A DNA stretch of 64,000 bases from Alistipes sp. (GCA_020026375.1 JAHHQN010000004.1:72917-136916); one strand, 5' to 3'; shown: positions 1-9,137, numbered from the stretch's first letter. Notes: generated by a model from the letters alone, not told the origin. Numbers and translations are program-made.

Positions 1-259
1 TTGAAGAGTCGTCATGAAGGCGAACATGTATTTAAAATATGAATTTTTGTTGTTTGAAAAGTTCTTTTTAATGTTTGAAGGGTATGACATATCGCCGATT
101 CGTCAGAAATTGTGGTAAATATTGCTTATTTCAATGCTTCTATATATTATTTTGTCCACATAATTGTATTTATAATATATAATATCGTATATTTGTGTAT
201 TAATATCCTATTGAGAATTAACAAATTTGCAAATCAGATGTAATCACACCTCTACAAAC

Positions 260-652
260 ATGACAAAAACGATTATGAACGATAATAATATAGAAATACA
301 GCGTGCGGAATCGTCCGCAAATACATTGGATACACAGGAAGACGGGATATTGTTTGAAGTTGACGAACCCCACAATGAAGATTTTCTGGTGGGTGAGCTT
401 TACCTGTTCAGTGATATGAAAGACCCTTCCGATAATGCTAGGACATTATGGGGTGTCTTCGACAAGATGGCCGATGGTAAGGTCTGCCTTGAGTCGGCAA
501 GTCACGACATGAGCGAATTCGATTTGTGGTGTCAGTTGCCCGACGAATATAAATATTACCGTCTGTCCACACGTCTCGAATTACGCGACTATGTCATGGG
601 TTTGACCTACAGTCAGTGTGCCGCCCATGAGGAATTGATGATTCATCTCTAA
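260..652 (+). CDS. Hypothetical protein, about 130 aa
   Basis: I do not recognise this protein. It is a small soluble product rich in Asp and Glu in its first half, with aromatic residues in its second half, no signal peptide and no membrane segment. Codons look like the rest of the window. An ATG at 260 was chosen; a second in-frame ATG at 275 is equally possible, and the reading frame can be extended to a TTG at 227, which is unlikely to be used. No gene partner: the next gene lies on the other strand, so it appears monocistronic. Confidence 0.6.
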   Translation: MTKTIMNDNNIEIQRAESSANTLDTQEDGILFEVDEPHNEDFLVGELYLFSDMKDPSDNARTLWGVFDKMADGKVCLESASHDMSEFDLWCQLPDEYKYYRLSTRLELRDYVMGLTYSQCAAHEELMIHL

Positions 653-802
653 ATCGGAATAGGGGAGTCTGCTCCTCATTTCGTCTTTGCTTGGCGGACG
701 AAGTATCGTTCGTCGGTGACCTTATGCTTGTCTCGGTTGTCATGCGTGACGACCGTCGACAGGCTGCTTTTTTGTAGGGAGATGTGGGGAAAAGATATAA
801 AA

Positions 803-828
803 GGCTACCAATCCGAAGATTGGCAGCC
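803..828 (-). terminator. Rho-independent terminator of the sulfatase gene
   Basis: Inverted repeat GGCTaCCAATC / GATTGGcAGCC around a cgaa loop, one mismatch. Read on the minus strand it lies about 20 nt after the sulfatase stop and is followed by TTTTATAT. On the plus strand the 3' side carries only TTT. Confidence 0.8.
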
Positions 829-848
829 TTTGGTATATGTGTGGTACT

Positions 849-2414
849 TTATAGCGTGCGGCTGTATCCTTGTTTGCGGAGTCGTTCCAGCTCTCGAGAC
901 ATCTTCTCGGTACGCTGCGGATCTTGCAGATAGAGGTTGTTTTGCTCCAGAGGGTCGTCCTTCATGTTGTAGAGCTGTCCCTTCGGACCGTTTGGTGTGG
1001 GACTGACCTTCTGGGGTGCGGAGAATCCGGCCGAACCCAGACCGTCAATGTATTTCCAGTCGCCCTGCTTGATGGCGAGGGTGTGATCTCCCGAGAAGTA
1101 GAGGATATGGTCTCTTGTCGGGGTGGTGTCGCCGTACAATATGGGCTTGAAACTGAAGCTATCCTCCGCCTCGTCGGGACGCAGTGGCACTCCGTTGATA
1201 TCGGCCAGTGTGGCGAACAGGTCGATGAGTCCCACCGTGTGATGACTTACATTGCCACCCTTGATTACATCGGGCCAGCGGATAATCAACGGGATATGGT
1301 GGCCGCCGTCCCAAGCATCACCCTTCTGTCCTCTCGAACTCCAGTTGCTGCTGTGGCCATACTTCTGAATATCGGTATCATTCCACGGTGCGCCGTTGTC
1401 GCTGGCGAATATCACGATGGTATTCTCCTCCACGCCCGACTCCCTGAGCGTCTGACAGACACGTGCCACGGCGTTGTCGATGTCGCGGACAAAGTCGCCA
1501 TAACTACCCAGCAGGGTAGTCCCCTTGCTCTCCTCGGAGGGCAACCAGGGGGTATGGGGGCCTGTCAGCGGCAGATACAGAAAGAAGGGTTTGTCGTCCT
1601 TGACGGCACGGCGGATAAACTCCACACCCTGAGAGACAACAGTGGGCAGACACTCCTCGAACTTAAACGAGCGTGACATCTCGCCATTGCGCCACCATGT
1701 GCCGCGTTCCCAGTAGATGTCGCGTTCGTTGGTGTAGATACGGTCCCAGGCATACTCCGTTTCCGCGCCTTTATCGGTAGGGTAGACCTCTGCCGTGAGC
1801 GTTACATCGGGATCGACCACCCGGTGGTTTTCCACAAAAACATAGGGCGGCATGTCGAGTGATGCCGGAAGAATGAAGGAGTAGTCGAAGCCTACATCGT
1901 TGGGGGTATGCTCCACGCGAGCAGAGAAATCGGTATTGGTGTAGCCGAGAACCTCGGGGGTGAGAATCTGCGGTTTACGCTTGTCCTTCACCGTCCATTC
2001 CAATCCAAGATGCCATTTGCCAACGCAACCTGTGGTATAGCCTGCGCGCTGCATCATCGAGCCGATGGTTGGACGCTGCAGCTCGATATCGGGTTCGAGA
2101 TAGCCGAAATATTCGCGGTGGTTGTCTACACGGAAGAAGTAGCGTCCCGTTACCAGTCCGTAGCGTGACGGCCCGCTGAGTGAGCCGGCCGAGTGGGCAT
2201 CGGTGAAACGCAGACCGGCAGCCGCCAGATTGTTGATGGCCGGAGTTGCGGTCCGTGCATAGGGATTGTTGCAGGCGACATCGCCGTATCCCATATCGTC
2301 GGCAAGGATAATGACGACATTGGGGCGTTGTTGGGGTGTGGCCGCTGCAGTTGTTCCGGCCGCACCGAGCGCCAACAGGGGCAGTTGGTGTTGGAGTAAA
2401 GAGGTTATCTTCAT
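849..2414 (-). CDS. S1-family sulfatase, formylglycine-dependent, exported
   Basis: Hydrolyses sulfate esters, probably on host or dietary glycans, in the periplasm. The N-terminus has a hydrophobic signal segment (residues about 5-25). The sulfatase fold starts at NVVIILADDMGYGD with metal ligands D39 and D40. The active-site signature is S80-G-P-S-R84 followed by LVTGR, so this is a serine-type enzyme that needs an anaerobic sulfatase-maturating enzyme to convert S80 to formylglycine; none is encoded here. K133/H135 (GKWHLG) and a later SDNG motif complete the metal site. At 521 aa it is full length. It stands alone, without glycoside hydrolases or SusC/D partners, so the substrate cannot be inferred. 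Confidence 0.93.
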   Translation of the reverse strand: MKITSLLQHQLPLLALGAAGTTAAATPQQRPNVVIILADDMGYGDVACNNPYARTATPAINNLAAAGLRFTDAHSAGSLSGPSRYGLVTGRYFFRVDNHREYFGYLEPDIELQRPTIGSMMQRAGYTTGCVGKWHLGLEWTVKDKRKPQILTPEVLGYTNTDFSARVEHTPNDVGFDYSFILPASLDMPPYVFVENHRVVDPDVTLTAEVYPTDKGAETEYAWDRIYTNERDIYWERGTWWRNGEMSRSFKFEECLPTVVSQGVEFIRRAVKDDKPFFLYLPLTGPHTPWLPSEESKGTTLLGSYGDFVRDIDNAVARVCQTLRESGVEENTIVIFASDNGAPWNDTDIQKYGHSSNWSSRGQKGDAWDGGHHIPLIIRWPDVIKGGNVSHHTVGLIDLFATLADINGVPLRPDEAEDSFSFKPILYGDTTPTRDHILYFSGDHTLAIKQGDWKYIDGLGSAGFSAPQKVSPTPNGPKGQLYNMKDDPLEQNNLYLQDPQRTEKMSRELERLRKQGYSRTL

Positions 2415-2448
2415 AAACTGATGTTTATACTTTTGTAGTTTGTGCGAA

Positions 2449-2480
2449 CAAAATTAGTGATAAAATCATTGTCTGTCAAG
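2449..2480 (-). promoter_or_regulatory. Bacteroidetes-type promoter of the sulfatase gene
   Basis: On the minus strand: CTTG (2480-2477), 20 nt, TAATTTTG (2456-2449). This fits the Bacteroides sigma-ABfr form TTTG-N19/20-TAnnTTTG with one mismatch in the upstream box. It lies about 35 nt before the ATG. Confidence 0.55.
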
Positions 2481-3358
2481 ACTTTGACTCGTGGTTTTTG
2501 TTCCTAAACATATTGCTATGTATCATGTTGAATGTCTGTTGGTTATGGAATATCATCAGGATAGGGTAGTCGGTTGTTGGTAGAAATGATAGAATATCCG
2601 GCTATGACTTTATATTATAATATTATATAAGTATATATCTGTTAAGAAGGGTTTGTTGGTGTGTGATGCCATAATATCACGATTCACAGTGTATTATGAT
2701 TCCCGTTGAGACGCAGGTCTTGCTTTCATATCTGAGAAATACATGGCCGTGCAGTTTTGTTACGAGACGTCGGTATGTCAGCTGTCGGAGCGCACAGGTT
2801 TGACTGATGGAGGGTGAATGGATTCGACTGTGAGCACTGATGAAGTGCGCCAACGGAGCCGGCTCTGCACGCAGCGATGTCAATGCCGTTGCCGAAAAAA
2901 ATATTGATGTCGGATACGCACGCTTGCACGCAAAAACACGGACGCCTTGCGATGTCCAAAAGTTTTTCAGCCGTGTATGATTTTCGTCAAAAACAGACGA
3001 GAATAGGGTCTGATTGATTATCGCCTAACATTATTTAACATAATAATAATATTAAATCAAATAAAACATAAAGAAAATCTCCCCTTTTCCAGATGCCTGC
3101 TTCGTAAAATCAACTTCATTGAAGTCTTGAATGGGTGTACTTGCGTTGCAACAGTTTGCTAATTAGAGAATTGAAATTCCAAATGAGATGAATCCCCCAA
3201 AATATCAACTTCATGAGACTTCGTCAGACGAGAGTATTCCGCACCATTGCACGGAAAATTTAGAATACGCGATTCTCAGAGGGTTAAAGATACGCAAAAT
3301 CAAAGGGTACTTTGCGTCGTCGGATTTTGGCGGCGGAAGTACCGATCAATAGAAAAGT
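2481..3358. other. Gene-free AT-rich stretch
   Basis: Between the sulfatase promoter and the terminator of the XRE gene I see no reading frame with coding character on either strand and no tRNA or tmRNA-like structure. Only short chance repeats are visible, such as ATCAACTTCAT at 3109 and 3204. A small RNA cannot be excluded. Confidence 0.5.
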
Positions 3359-3401
3359 CCCCTTGTTGAAATTGTCTGTTTGGTACAATTTCAACAAGGG
3401 G
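3359..3401 (-). terminator. Perfect 17-bp hairpin terminator of the XRE gene
   Basis: CCCCTTGTTGAAATTGT (3359-3375) and its exact complement (3385-3401) enclose a 9-nt loop. Read on the minus strand it begins about 24 nt after the XRE stop codon and is followed by ACTTTTCTATT. The stem is longer than the other terminators here. Confidence 0.8.
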
Positions 3402-3424
3402 ATAGTTTCTGTATTTTTTTAAGA

Positions 3425-3868
3425 TTACTGCATCGGTGAAAAACTTTCGAATGTTCCGTCTTCATAAAGAATCACAATCTTTCGAACTCTGCCATGACCT
3501 TTCGCCATGTTCGAGAAGAGGTCGACTCCGACAGATGTCGCCGCGGTGTTCACCTCCGAAGACCGATCGACAGAAGGACGCGAATCGATGGCTTGCGGAG
3601 TTGTGATGTCAGACTGCTCGGTTGTCATATCGGAAGAGGCTGCTTCATGTGCAGCATCATCTCGATACATGGAGCCTTTATCCAATATCAACCAGTCGGG
3701 GTTGATGTTGGGGAAGCGGTTGAGAATCTTTTGCAGCAGGTCAAAACCGGGTTTGTTGCGTCCGGCCAAAATGTGTGAGATACCGGCCGGATTCACTCCT
3801 AACATCTCGGCCAGTTGTCCGGGGCGCAAATCCTCATTTTTCATCAGTTCAAGCAGCTTATCTTTCAT
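3425..3868 (-). CDS. XRE-family helix-turn-helix regulator
   Basis: A DNA-binding regulator of 147 aa. Residues 1-60 form a Cro/CI-type HTH (LAEMLGVNPAGISHILAGR is the recognition part). A Ser/Thr/Asp-rich linker of about 55 residues follows, then a short conserved-looking C-terminal strand pair (GRVRKIVILYEDGTFESF) that may serve oligomerisation. Upstream it has a good promoter and two TTACA-N2-TGTAA palindromes that sit just beyond the -33 box, so autoregulation is likely. It is monocistronic, with its own terminator. The target genes are unknown. Confidence 0.85.
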   Translation of the reverse strand: MKDKLLELMKNEDLRPGQLAEMLGVNPAGISHILAGRNKPGFDLLQKILNRFPNINPDWLILDKGSMYRDDAAHEAASSDMTTEQSDITTPQAIDSRPSVDRSSEVNTAATSVGVDLFSNMAKGHGRVRKIVILYEDGTFESFSPMQ

Positions 3869-3884
3869 GGCTCAAAAATTTTTA

Positions 3885-3916
3885 CAAATATAAAACATTT
3901 TACAGAATTAAACAAG
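3885..3916 (-). promoter_or_regulatory. Promoter of the XRE gene
   Basis: On the minus strand: CTTG (3916-3913), 20 nt, TATATTTG (3892-3885), about 17 nt before the ATG. TTTTACA half-sites occur inside it at 3898-3904 and next to it near 3880. Confidence 0.6.
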
Positions 3917-3924
3917 TGTGTAAA

Positions 3925-3972
3925 TAACATTTGTAATACGAATTTTACACCTTCATCTGTTACATTTGTAAC
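3925..3972. promoter_or_regulatory. Two operator-like palindromes upstream of the XRE gene
   Basis: TAACATTTGTAA (3925-3936, one mismatch) and GTTACATTTGTAAC (3959-3972, perfect 6-bp arms around TT). They lie immediately upstream of the -33 box of the XRE promoter, 35 bp centre to centre, with a further TGTAAA half-site at 3919-3924. Their form suits a dimeric HTH repressor. That the adjacent XRE protein binds them is inference. Confidence 0.55.
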
Positions 3973-4247
3973 TTTCGGATATTGTTAAATCCTTATTCCT
4001 TTGGAAATATTATAGATACTTTATGTTAAATATGGTAAATCGCTGGTAAATAATAGGATATAATGCAAAGATGTTTCAGATGGTTATCTGTAAGCATGAT
4101 TTCATTAATACAGGTGTCTATAACGCGGTTTTTATGTGGATATAAATTCTGTAAAGTACTGATAAATAGCCTATTAAAATAAATAGTTTAACGATTGAAC
4201 CATTATTGTTGCGTGCGGAATTGAGCAATTTGCAGCATTGTTAAGTA

Positions 4248-4337
4248 TTACACATGTAAAATAAATATGTAAATTCAAACATTATAAATGTAAATAATAG
4301 AGTAGTTTTACACATGTAAATATATTACATTTGTAAA
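4248..4337. promoter_or_regulatory. Distal cluster of three operator-like palindromes
   Basis: TTACACATGTAA (4248-4259), TTTACACATGTAAA (4307-4320, perfect 6-bp arms) and TTACATTTGTAA (4325-4336), plus TGTAAA half-sites at 4268 and 4289. TGTAAA therefore occurs five times within 83 bp. No gene starts beside the cluster; it lies between the XRE gene and the HIT terminator in an AT-rich stretch (3973-4447) where I see nothing else. Confidence 0.5.
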
Positions 4338-4447
4338 AACCACTACTACCCTACTGATGCTATTATGGGGATTTTCCAGAATTTGATACGCAGCTAATGA
4401 TACTTGATGTATTCGACTCTTCGCCACTTCATTATGTTAAATACGAA

Positions 4448-4484
4448 AAGCGGCAGACCATCTCTTATGGACAGTCTGCCGCTT
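4448..4484 (-). terminator. Terminator of the HIT gene
   Basis: AAGCGGCAGAC (4448-4458) and GTCTGCCGCTT (4474-4484), a perfect 11-bp stem with a 15-nt loop. On the minus strand it lies 30 nt after the HIT stop and is followed by TTCGTATTT; on the plus strand GTTTTGG follows. Confidence 0.8.
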
Positions 4485-4514
4485 GTTTTGGGCGTACCTG
4501 GAGGCTTATCTCAT

Positions 4515-4901
4515 CTATTTTGAAATTTCAGCCGCAATTTGTACGAACTCCTCCTGTGAGAGATGAAGCTTCTCCTTGTGGAAGTCTACATCGCTTTCAT
4601 CGTTGATAGGAATCAGATGGATATGTGCATGTGCAACCTCGAGTCCGAGAACCACCACAGCAACCTTCTTGCACTCGATTTTGCTCTTGATTTTCTGTGC
4701 CACTTTTTTTGCAAAAAGAATCATTCCAGCCAGAGTTTCGTCATCTAAATCGAAAATATAGTCTACTTCCTTCTTGGGAATGACTAAGGTGTGACCTTTG
4801 GCCAGAGGGTTGATGTCCAGGAAAGCATAGTAATTTTCATCTTCGGCCACCTTGTAGGAAGGTATCTCGCCGGCGATGATTCTTGAAAAAATTGATGCCA
4901 T
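4515..4901 (-). CDS. HIT-family nucleotide hydrolase/transferase
   Basis: A 128-aa histidine-triad protein of the Hint/HinT type, a cytosolic purine nucleoside phosphoramidase-like fold. The N-terminal SIFSRIIAGEIP and the nucleotide-site stretch FLDINPLAKGHTLVIPK are typical. The triad is H91-A-H93-I-H95-L. C-terminal residues after the triad form an acidic helix. Family members act on AMP-lysine or nucleotide phosphoramidates; the physiological substrate is unknown. It appears monocistronic with its own terminator. Confidence 0.93.
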   Translation of the reverse strand: MASIFSRIIAGEIPSYKVAEDENYYAFLDINPLAKGHTLVIPKKEVDYIFDLDDETLAGMILFAKKVAQKIKSKIECKKVAVVVLGLEVAHAHIHLIPINDESDVDFHKEKLHLSQEEFVQIAAEISK

Positions 4902-5127
4902 TTTTCTGTAATTTTATAGTGTCGTTATCTTGTTTTCATGATGATCTCCGAGATTCGGTGATGCTTTGTTTTTCGAGTTTCACGAGGCGTGGGTTCGGGG
5001 TGACTCCCCTATTTTTCCTCGTCTTCTTTTTGATCTAGTTGTTCATTTTGTCGGATTATTACCACCTCTTTCTGTGGTGTTATTGTCGAAGGAATGAACC
5101 CAGATTTTGTCGTTTTGCAGAAGAATC

Positions 5128-5847
5128 TCAATCTTTCTCCTGGTCGAATTTGGGTCGGATAATTTCCGAGAAGATGACGGCCTTGCGAATGTCGAACTCA
5201 TCGCTTATCGTGCGGTTGTTCTCTTCACATATCTCCGATTTCGAGATTTCGTCCTGAATTGTCTCCTCCTGTTTGCGACCTGTTTTCCGGCTGAAATTTG
5301 CAGCCGCCGTATGATGCTGACCGTTTACGGCCGACGAGACTGCGGGGCCGTAAATGGGGCTGTTTTGTGAGGCAGCCACCTCTGACAATGAGGCGTACTC
5401 CTCCGAGAAAGGTCGTCCTTCAACCTCTCTATCGCAGGAATACGCGTGCTGACAGCCTTTTCGGGGCTTTTGTCTGATGGTGCGGCGACCGGCCGATTGA
5501 TGCTCCGAAGCATCTTCATCACCGTTTCTGTCGTTCTCTGTAAGTCGTTTGCCGGCCCGGTTATCGCGGTTGGCCATGCTCTTGCGGCCTTCTTCGTAAG
5601 CCCTGTCGTATTGCTTGTCCTGGACGATTTCGCGCTCGCTCTGCAGCTCTTCTTTGGGGCTTTCCTCCTCGTGTGTCAACTCTCTTGAAGCCTCTTTCAT
5701 GGCTTCGAGGAGAGTCGTACCCCACGACTCTTCATGACCGGATTCCTGTGCCTTTTTACGGCGTTTGTTGGAGTTGATGAGACTCATTGCCACCAACAAT
5801 GCAATCCAGATGATAACAGCGGTGCTGCCGCTTGCCAGATACATCAT
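5128..5847 (-). CDS. Single-pass membrane protein of unknown function
   Basis: I do not recognise the family. The N-terminus (residues about 3-23) is one hydrophobic segment followed by KRRKK, which predicts a cytoplasmic body by the positive-inside rule. The body is highly charged, low in hydrophobic residues and probably largely disordered. Only the last 20 residues (FDIRKAVIFSEIIRPKF) look ordered and could be a docking motif. The ATG begins one nucleotide after the rel stop, so translation is probably coupled to rel, and it is the last gene of the bcp-recA-rel group. The 226 nt after it hold nothing recognisable. Confidence 0.75.
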   Translation of the reverse strand: MMYLASGSTAVIIWIALLVAMSLINSNKRRKKAQESGHEESWGTTLLEAMKEASRELTHEEESPKEELQSEREIVQDKQYDRAYEEGRKSMANRDNRAGKRLTENDRNGDEDASEHQSAGRRTIRQKPRKGCQHAYSCDREVEGRPFSEEYASLSEVAASQNSPIYGPAVSSAVNGQHHTAAANFSRKTGRKQEETIQDEISKSEICEENNRTISDEFDIRKAVIFSEIIRPKFDQEKD

Positions 5848-5848
5848 T

Positions 5849-8071
5849 TTAGTTCAATCTTCGTTTTACGCTCTCGATACCTTTGATGATACGCAATTTG
5901 TCCATCACGGCATTGAGGCTTTCGGTGTCTTTGACGTAGAGGCTCACACTGCCCTCGAAAATACCGTCGTGGCTGTGTATGTTGACCTCACGTATGTTGA
6001 TATTGAAGTCGTCGCTGACGACTTTGGCCAGCTCCAGCAGCAGGCCCTTGCGGTCGAGTCCGCGAATGTCGGCGGTGACCAGATAGGACATGGCCTTGTG
6101 CTGTGACCATTTGATTTCATCTTTTACGATGTGTTTGCCGTACTGTGCGGCCAGACGGTTCAACTCGTCGCAGGTGGCCTTGTGTACGATGATATTGCCC
6201 GATGCTGGGTCTCTGTACCCCACCACCTTGTCGCCCGGAATGGGTTTGCAACACTCCGCAATGATAAATTGCGGCTCGCTGTTTTCGCCCGTATCCTTGG
6301 CCGGTGTGGTGTCCGCGAGTCTGTCATCGTCGAGTTCGTCCTCTTCCTTCTTGTTGGGAATGAAAAGGGTCCAGAACTTGAGAATCTTGCTCTTGGAGTT
6401 GGTTTTGAGTACCTTGTCGAGGTTGTCCAGCGAGATGATGCCTGCACCAATCTTGCTGTATAACTCCTCTTTGGTATTACTGTCGTAAATAGGTATGATT
6501 TTGCGCAGGACCCTTCCGCTGAGGTTGATGTCCAGCGATTTCATCTTGTCTTCGAGCATCTGCATGCCGCGTTCGATGTTGTGCTGTCGTTCGCGCTTCA
6601 TGAAGCTCTTGATGGCCTGCTTGGCCTTTGCCGTGGTGACGATGTCAAGCCATTCGGGCTTGGGTCGTGCGTTGTCGGCCGTGATAATCTCAATCTGGTC
6701 GCCGCTGTTGATTTGTGTGGTGACCGGTTCGAGCTTGTGGTTGATTTTCGCGCTGATGGCGTTGTTGCCAATTTTGGAGTGAATGTCGTAGGCAAAGTCG
6801 AGAGCCGTGGCACCATAGGGCATCTTGCGTGATTCTCCCTTGGGGGTGAACACGACAATCTCGGAGGTGTAGAGCGAGAGTTTGAAGTTGTCGAGGAACT
6901 CGACGGCACTCTCCGTGGGGCTGTTCAGTGCCACACGGATACGCTTGAGCCACTTGTCGAACTCATCTTCATCTTGAGAGATGGTGGCCTTCTTGTACTT
7001 CCAGTGGGCCGCGAAACCTCGCTCGGCAATGTCCTCCATTCGCTGGGTGCGAATCTGCACCTCCACCCACACACCGTCGGGACCCATCACCGTGGAGTGA
7101 AGGGCCTCATAACCGTTGGCCTTGGGCATCGAAATCCAGTCGCGCAGGCGGTCGGGTTTGGGAGCGTAGATGTCGGTGATGGTCGAATAAATCTGCCAGC
7201 ACTGTGTCTTCTCCGAGGGGAAAGGCAACGGCTTGAATACGATTCGGATCGCAAAAAGGTCGTAAATCTCCTCGAAGGGGATTTGCTTGCGCTGCATCTT
7301 GCTCCAGATGGAGTAGATACTCTTCACACGACCCGAAATCTCGTAGTTGAAGTTGTCGCGGTTGAGTGCTGCGATGATGGGGGCATTGAACTTGTCGATA
7401 AATTCGCGGCGTGTGGCTTCGCTCTCCTCCAGTTTCTGCTTGATTTCGGCATACTGCTGCGGAAAGCGGTACTTCATACACAGGTCTTCCAACTCGCTTT
7501 TGATGGAGTAGAGTCCCAGGCGGTAGGCCAGCGGCGCGAACAGATAGATGGTCTCTCCCGTAATCTTGATCTGCTTGTTCAGGGGCATCGAACCCAGCGT
7601 GCGCATGTTGTGCAGACGGTCGGCAATCTTAATGAGGATTACCCTCACGTCGTCGGACAGGGTGAGCAGCACCTTTCTGAAATATTCGGCCTGCTCCGAG
7701 GTGTCGGCATTGAACACGCCCGACATCTTGGTCAGTCCGTCGACCATCGAGGCGATTTTGGGTCCGAAGATGCGTTCCATGTCTTCCACCGTGTATTCCG
7801 TATCCTCCACCACATCATGCAGCAGGGCCGCAACCACGGACTTCACACCCAGACCAATCTCGTCGATGACGATTTGGGCTACAGCGATAGGATGCAGGAG
7901 GTAAGGTTCGCCCGACCGGCGTCTTACCCCTGCATGTGCCTCTTTGGCAAGAAAAAATGCACGTTTAATAAAATTCCAATCCTCGTCGTTCTTGCAAACC
8001 TTGGTACACGACAATAAGAGATTGTCCCATTTCTCCTTAATCAGAGTCTCGTCCTCAGCACTGTATCCCAT
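5849..8071 (-). CDS. rel: Bifunctional (p)ppGpp synthetase/hydrolase, RSH long form
   Basis: Makes and degrades the stringent-response alarmone. The HD hydrolase domain covers residues about 30-190 with H60, H85-D86 and E89-D90, so hydrolase activity is expected. The synthetase domain follows (EEIYDLFAIRI; GYEALHSTVMG; EVQIRT), then a TGS domain (VFTPKGESRKMPYGATALDF) and a C-terminal ACT domain that ends at the last residue. At 740 aa it is a full-length Rel/SpoT. It starts 5 nt after recA and is followed 1 nt later by the small membrane protein gene. Confidence 0.96.
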   Translation of the reverse strand: MGYSAEDETLIKEKWDNLLLSCTKVCKNDEDWNFIKRAFFLAKEAHAGVRRRSGEPYLLHPIAVAQIVIDEIGLGVKSVVAALLHDVVEDTEYTVEDMERIFGPKIASMVDGLTKMSGVFNADTSEQAEYFRKVLLTLSDDVRVILIKIADRLHNMRTLGSMPLNKQIKITGETIYLFAPLAYRLGLYSIKSELEDLCMKYRFPQQYAEIKQKLEESEATRREFIDKFNAPIIAALNRDNFNYEISGRVKSIYSIWSKMQRKQIPFEEIYDLFAIRIVFKPLPFPSEKTQCWQIYSTITDIYAPKPDRLRDWISMPKANGYEALHSTVMGPDGVWVEVQIRTQRMEDIAERGFAAHWKYKKATISQDEDEFDKWLKRIRVALNSPTESAVEFLDNFKLSLYTSEIVVFTPKGESRKMPYGATALDFAYDIHSKIGNNAISAKINHKLEPVTTQINSGDQIEIITADNARPKPEWLDIVTTAKAKQAIKSFMKRERQHNIERGMQMLEDKMKSLDINLSGRVLRKIIPIYDSNTKEELYSKIGAGIISLDNLDKVLKTNSKSKILKFWTLFIPNKKEEDELDDDRLADTTPAKDTGENSEPQFIIAECCKPIPGDKVVGYRDPASGNIIVHKATCDELNRLAAQYGKHIVKDEIKWSQHKAMSYLVTADIRGLDRKGLLLELAKVVSDDFNINIREVNIHSHDGIFEGSVSLYVKDTESLNAVMDKLRIIKGIESVKRRLN

Positions 8072-8076
8072 ATCAG

Positions 8077-9087
8077 CTATTTTGAATTCTTCATCGCTTC
8101 ACGAACCTTCTCCTCGATTTCCGCTGCAAGAGCTTCGTCAGACTTCAATCGTTCCTTCACTGTATCGCGGCCCTGTCCGATTTTGCTGTCTCCGTAAGAG
8201 AACCACGAACCGGCCTTCTTGATGATCCCGTAATCCACACCCAAGTCGATGATTTCACCGATCTTGGAGATACCCTCGCCAAACATGATGTCGAATTCGG
8301 CACGACGGAACGGAGGTGCCACCTTGTTCTTCACCACCTTGACCTTGGTGCGGGTACCGAGCTGCTCCTCGCCGTCCTTGATGACCGACACGCGGCGGAT
8401 ATCTATTCTCACACTGGCATAGAATTTCAGTGCATTACCACCGGTTGTGGTTTCGGGGTTGCCGTAGACCACGCCGATTTTGTCACGCAGCTGGTTGATG
8501 AAGATGCAGACGGTCTTGGTTTTCGAGATGCTCGAAGTGAGCTTTCTGAGGGCCTGCGACATGAGTCGTGCCTGAAGACCCATCTTCGAGTCACCCATCT
8601 CACCCTCGATTTCGGCCTTGGGGGTCAGTGCAGCCACCGAGTCGATGACGATGATGTCGATGGCGCTCGAGCGGATCAGCGAGTCGGCGATTTCGAGGGC
8701 CTGCTCGCCGTTGTCGGGCTGCGAAATCAGCAGGCTGTCAACATCGACACCCAAATTCTGTGCGTAGAAACTGTCGAAGGCATGCTCGGCATCGATGAAT
8801 GCCGCAATGCCGCCGGCCTTCTGTGCCTCGGCGATGGCATGAATGGCCAGAGTGGTCTTACCCGATGACTCGGGACCGTAGATTTCGATGATACGGCCCT
8901 TGGGGTAACCACCCACACCCAGTGCCATGTCCAAAGTGATGGAACCGCTGGGAATGACCGGAATGTCGTTGACCTCCGAGCTGTTCATTCTCATAATCGA
9001 ACCCTTGCCGAAATCCTTTTCGATTTTCTCCATTACGGCGTTCAGGACCTTCAGCTTGTCGGGGTTTACTTGTGTTTTTTCTGCCAT
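8077..9087 (-). CDS. recA: RecA recombinase
   Basis: DNA strand-exchange ATPase of homologous recombination and the SOS response. Walker A is GPESSGKT (71-78); the Walker B strand (IDIIVIDSVAAL) and the DNA-binding loops including INQLRDKIG and GGNALKFYAS are all present. At 336 aa it is slightly short, ending in a Lys/Glu-rich tail, without inteins. It lies between bcp (50-nt gap) and rel (5-nt gap). I see no LexA-like box in the 50-nt gap, so it is probably co-transcribed with bcp. Confidence 0.98.
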   Translation of the reverse strand: MAEKTQVNPDKLKVLNAVMEKIEKDFGKGSIMRMNSSEVNDIPVIPSGSITLDMALGVGGYPKGRIIEIYGPESSGKTTLAIHAIAEAQKAGGIAAFIDAEHAFDSFYAQNLGVDVDSLLISQPDNGEQALEIADSLIRSSAIDIIVIDSVAALTPKAEIEGEMGDSKMGLQARLMSQALRKLTSSISKTKTVCIFINQLRDKIGVVYGNPETTTGGNALKFYASVRIDIRRVSVIKDGEEQLGTRTKVKVVKNKVAPPFRRAEFDIMFGEGISKIGEIIDLGVDYGIIKKAGSWFSYGDSKIGQGRDTVKERLKSDEALAAEIEEKVREAMKNSK

Positions 9088-9137
9088 TTTATTTCGTTTT
9101 ATTTTTTTTCGTTATTGATTCCTTTATCGGGGCGCAA

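Noticed and set aside
653..802. Short inverted repeats after the first gene (for example GACGAA/TTCGTC near 697-714)
   Set aside because: Six-bp stems with no T-tract; I could not support a terminator for the plus-strand gene.
3109..3214. Exact 11-nt direct repeat ATCAACTTCAT, 95 bp apart
   Set aside because: Too short and only two copies; expected by chance in AT-rich DNA. Not a CRISPR or an insertion scar.
4397..4606. 69-codon plus-strand frame after the distal operator cluster
   Set aside because: It runs through the HIT terminator hairpin and into the antisense of the HIT gene, and its protein has no coding character. It therefore cannot be the target of the operators.
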